A stretch of 7,565 nt of DNA from Bacteroidota bacterium. Its GTDB lineage: Bacteria; Bacteroidota; Ignavibacteria; Ignavibacteriales; Ignavibacteriaceae. Positions 6,351-7,565 of this stretch are shown here, piece by piece (position 1 is the stretch's first letter; each line of letters starts with the position of its first letter). The stretch covers positions 1 to 7,565 of the forward strand of contig JAEXTA010000124.1 of the NCBI GenBank assembly GCA_023453665.1, given 5' to 3'. The translations under genes and the position numbers were made by a program. Under the pieces are notes generated by a model. The model was not told the DNA's origin. It saw only the letters and a list, made by a program, of their open reading frames with translations, and did no database searches.

Positions 6351-6356
6351 AGGAGG
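6350..6356 (+). promoter_or_regulatory. Near-ideal ribosome binding site for the barrel gene
   Basis: AAGGAGG overlaps the last base of the upstream stop codon and lies 9 bases before the ATG at 6366. It matches the 16S rRNA anti-Shine-Dalgarno sequence fully and is among the strongest sites in the window. This indicates efficient translation of the second gene of the pair and shows that Shine-Dalgarno initiation is used here. Confidence 0.8.
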
Positions 6357-6365
6357 AACAGTATC

Positions 6366-7016
6366 ATGAATAAATTAATACTGACATTATCAATATTCCT
6401 TTTATCACTGCCATTTCAAACAGCAGTTGCTCAGCTTAAGCTTCAACAAAACTTATTGACACAAAATAAAATGGAACTACCCGTAAAGACTAACAGCAGC
6501 ATTGGTATAAGAGCTGGTCTCGGAACCGACATAAATCTGGGATTAGCTTATGGCGGTGGAATAAACTATTTGCTTGATCTGAATTATAACGCAGTGGAAA
6601 TAGGCATTGTTGTTTTTGGAGGAAATTCTGAAGAGACAACAGTTGAGTTTAATACTTACACCGAAGAAACAGATGTGTTTGTCTTTGGGGTATTATCAAA
6701 CTATTTATTCGGCTACAAACTTAAAAAACCCGGATTGTTCGGGATTATTGGACTTGGGTTTGCAGCAATAAGTGTTGAGTGGGAAGAATCAAGTCCTGAT
6801 GATATAAGTCTTGGTACTCCACTGCCTGGCGGCGGCAGCAAACAATCAGTTGATGCTTCAGGTGCCGGATCAGTCTTTAATCTGGGATTTGGTATTTCAT
6901 TTAAAGGAGGATTTGATGCAAGAGTTGAAGTACCTGTGATTTTTATTTTTGATGCACCGGGTGATGCTGCTGCGATTGTTCCAACCTTTATGTTAACTGC
7001 AGGCTATCATTTTTAG
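6366..7016 (+). CDS. Outer-membrane beta-barrel protein (porin-like, small)
   Basis: The 216-residue product has a signal peptide (residues 1-22, cleavage after AVA, leaving Gln23). A short polar stretch (LKLQQNLLTQNK) follows, then alternating hydrophobic/polar strands rich in Gly and aromatic residues: SIGIRAGLG, GLAYGGGINYLLDL, AVEIGIVVFGG, VFVFGVLSNYLFGYK, LFGIIGLGFAAISVEW, VFNLGFGISFKGG and MLTAGYHF. The final Phe and last-strand pattern fit the signal read by the BAM complex. The size suggests an 8-10-strand barrel of the OmpA/porin-family type. An acidic, Gly/Ser-rich loop at about 140-165 is probably extracellular. It follows the T9SS protein at 4884 by 15 bases with a strong ribosome binding site. 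It may therefore anchor or partner that protein, or simply be co-expressed. The ligand is unknown. Confidence 0.83.
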   Translation: MNKLILTLSIFLLSLPFQTAVAQLKLQQNLLTQNKMELPVKTNSSIGIRAGLGTDINLGLAYGGGINYLLDLNYNAVEIGIVVFGGNSEETTVEFNTYTEETDVFVFGVLSNYLFGYKLKKPGLFGIIGLGFAAISVEWEESSPDDISLGTPLPGGGSKQSVDASGAGSVFNLGFGISFKGGFDARVEVPVIFIFDAPGDAAAIVPTFMLTAGYHF

Positions 7017-7160
7017 CAATCTATAAAAAATAATTAAACACCTCTGTTGAAATGATCGATCCGAATAAACTTCTCAGCTTTTGTGGACTGGGTTGAAAAT
7101 CCTGTTTGCACTGATAACTGTAACCTATAGATTACATATTAATAAGAAACTTTCAGTTTA
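7017..7160. other. Convergent intergenic region, no clear gene
   Basis: This 144-base stretch separates the barrel gene from the oppositely oriented phosphatase gene, so transcription should end here from both sides. TGATAACTG (7112-7120) and CAGTTTATCA (7154-7163) form an imperfect stem with one bulge. TGTAA/TTACA (7119-7123 and 7132-7136) can form a smaller one. Neither has a proper T-run. No terminator can be called firmly. Confidence 0.3.
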
Positions 7161-7565
7161 TCACTCAAGCCATTTGCCAAAAAGTGTCAGATACATATAC
7201 CTGTAAATATCAGTGTTGTCGATCTTGCCTTTCATTCTCTCAGCATTCAGTCCGTGAGCGCGCGCTACTACTGATCCGCTTAAATCACCATACGCGGACC
7301 ACACAATTCCGAAGGGAAAAGTATTTCCGCTTTTATCCGGGGCAGATATAAACGGTAGTGTTCCGGTTCCTTCACGCCCATCTATTGGTGAACCGTTTGC
7401 ATCATTAGTCGGAAGGGTATTATCGGGACTTAGATTTGAAATTTCATACCCGCTTGCTTCAAGTCCGCCCGCTTCACTATCTGCCGCTGTTACTAAAAGA
7501 GTTTTGGGATGTTTTTTGATAAACGTTAATACTTCTCCAATAGCAAGATCTGCATTGTGTAATGC
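7161..7565 (-). CDS. Divergent alkaline phosphatase, C-terminal part (5'-partial)
   Basis: The minus strand is open from the window edge to TGA at 7163-7161, giving the last 134 residues. TLLVTAADSEAGGLE (about residues 22-36 from the edge) aligns with the alkaline phosphatase motif T-A-D-H-E-T-G-G. The ending IDNTDIYRYMYLTLFGKW matches the family's V-D-N-T-D-I-F close. In the E. coli enzyme the D-H pair (Asp369, His370) binds zinc; here Asp is kept but His is Ser. The later G-x-H-T segment with zinc ligand His412 is replaced by YGDLSGSVVARAHG, which lacks that His-Thr pair. It is either a variant with altered metal binding or an inactive relative. No T9SS sorting domain is present; a periplasmic or Sec-exported location is typical of the family. 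It converges on the barrel gene and is likely a separate transcription unit. The family call is fairly sure; activity is not. Confidence 0.75.
   Translation of the reverse strand, partial: ALHNADLAIGEVLTFIKKHPKTLLVTAADSEAGGLEASGYEISNLSPDNTLPTNDANGSPIDGREGTGTLPFISAPDKSGNTFPFGIVWSAYGDLSGSVVARAHGLNAERMKGKIDNTDIYRYMYLTLFGKWLE

Noticed and set aside
1..7565. A defence system, prophage, CRISPR array, transposon or biosynthetic cluster
   Set aside because: None of the genes has the relevant domains; the S74 domain is the only phage-like element and is common in bacterial surface proteins. There are no spaced direct repeats like a CRISPR array and no transposase.

Overview
The window reads as a stretch of chromosome from an Ignavibacteria/Chlorobi-like member of the wider Bacteroidota. 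This is inferred from three things: AT-rich DNA, three proteins ending in a type IX secretion system (T9SS) type A sorting domain with the signature NYPNPFNP, and signal peptides with Gln immediately after the predicted cleavage site. No rRNA, tRNA, CRISPR array, transposase or integrase was seen.

Layout. Positions 3-1418 hold the 3' part of a large repeat-rich surface protein. It ends in a phage-tailspike-type self-cleaving chaperone domain (peptidase S74). Next come a very short T9SS cargo (1470-1985) and a T9SS protein built from seven repeats of about 50 residues, probably a beta-propeller (2060-3490). After a 266-base gap come a small lipoprotein (3757-4257), with its start corrected from 3721 on ribosome-binding-site grounds, and a small multi-pass membrane protein (4324-4734). 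A 149-base gap follows and holds only a doubtful 34-codon ORF. A third T9SS protein of unknown function (4884-6350) and an outer-membrane beta-barrel protein (6366-7016) are 15 bases apart and look like an operon. The far end carries, on the minus strand, the C-terminal part of a divergent alkaline phosphatase (7161-7565). It converges on the barrel gene.

How the genes relate. Nearly every product is predicted to be exported or membrane-bound, so this is a cell-envelope/secretome region rather than a metabolic pathway. Only 4884/6366 is a convincing operon. I see no defence system, phage module or biosynthetic cluster.

The most interesting signal is below gene level. The sorting-domain coding sequences contain in-frame palindromes: a perfect 28-bp palindrome at 3281-3308, a perfect 8-bp-arm hairpin at 6253-6272, and a decayed inverted repeat at 6126-6148. 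Each lies where that protein's sorting domain is longer than in the short cargo at 1470. This suggests palindromic repeat elements that insert in frame into tolerant loops of T9SS domains, comparable in principle to the Rickettsia palindromic elements. It is a hypothesis; a genome-wide repeat search would settle it.
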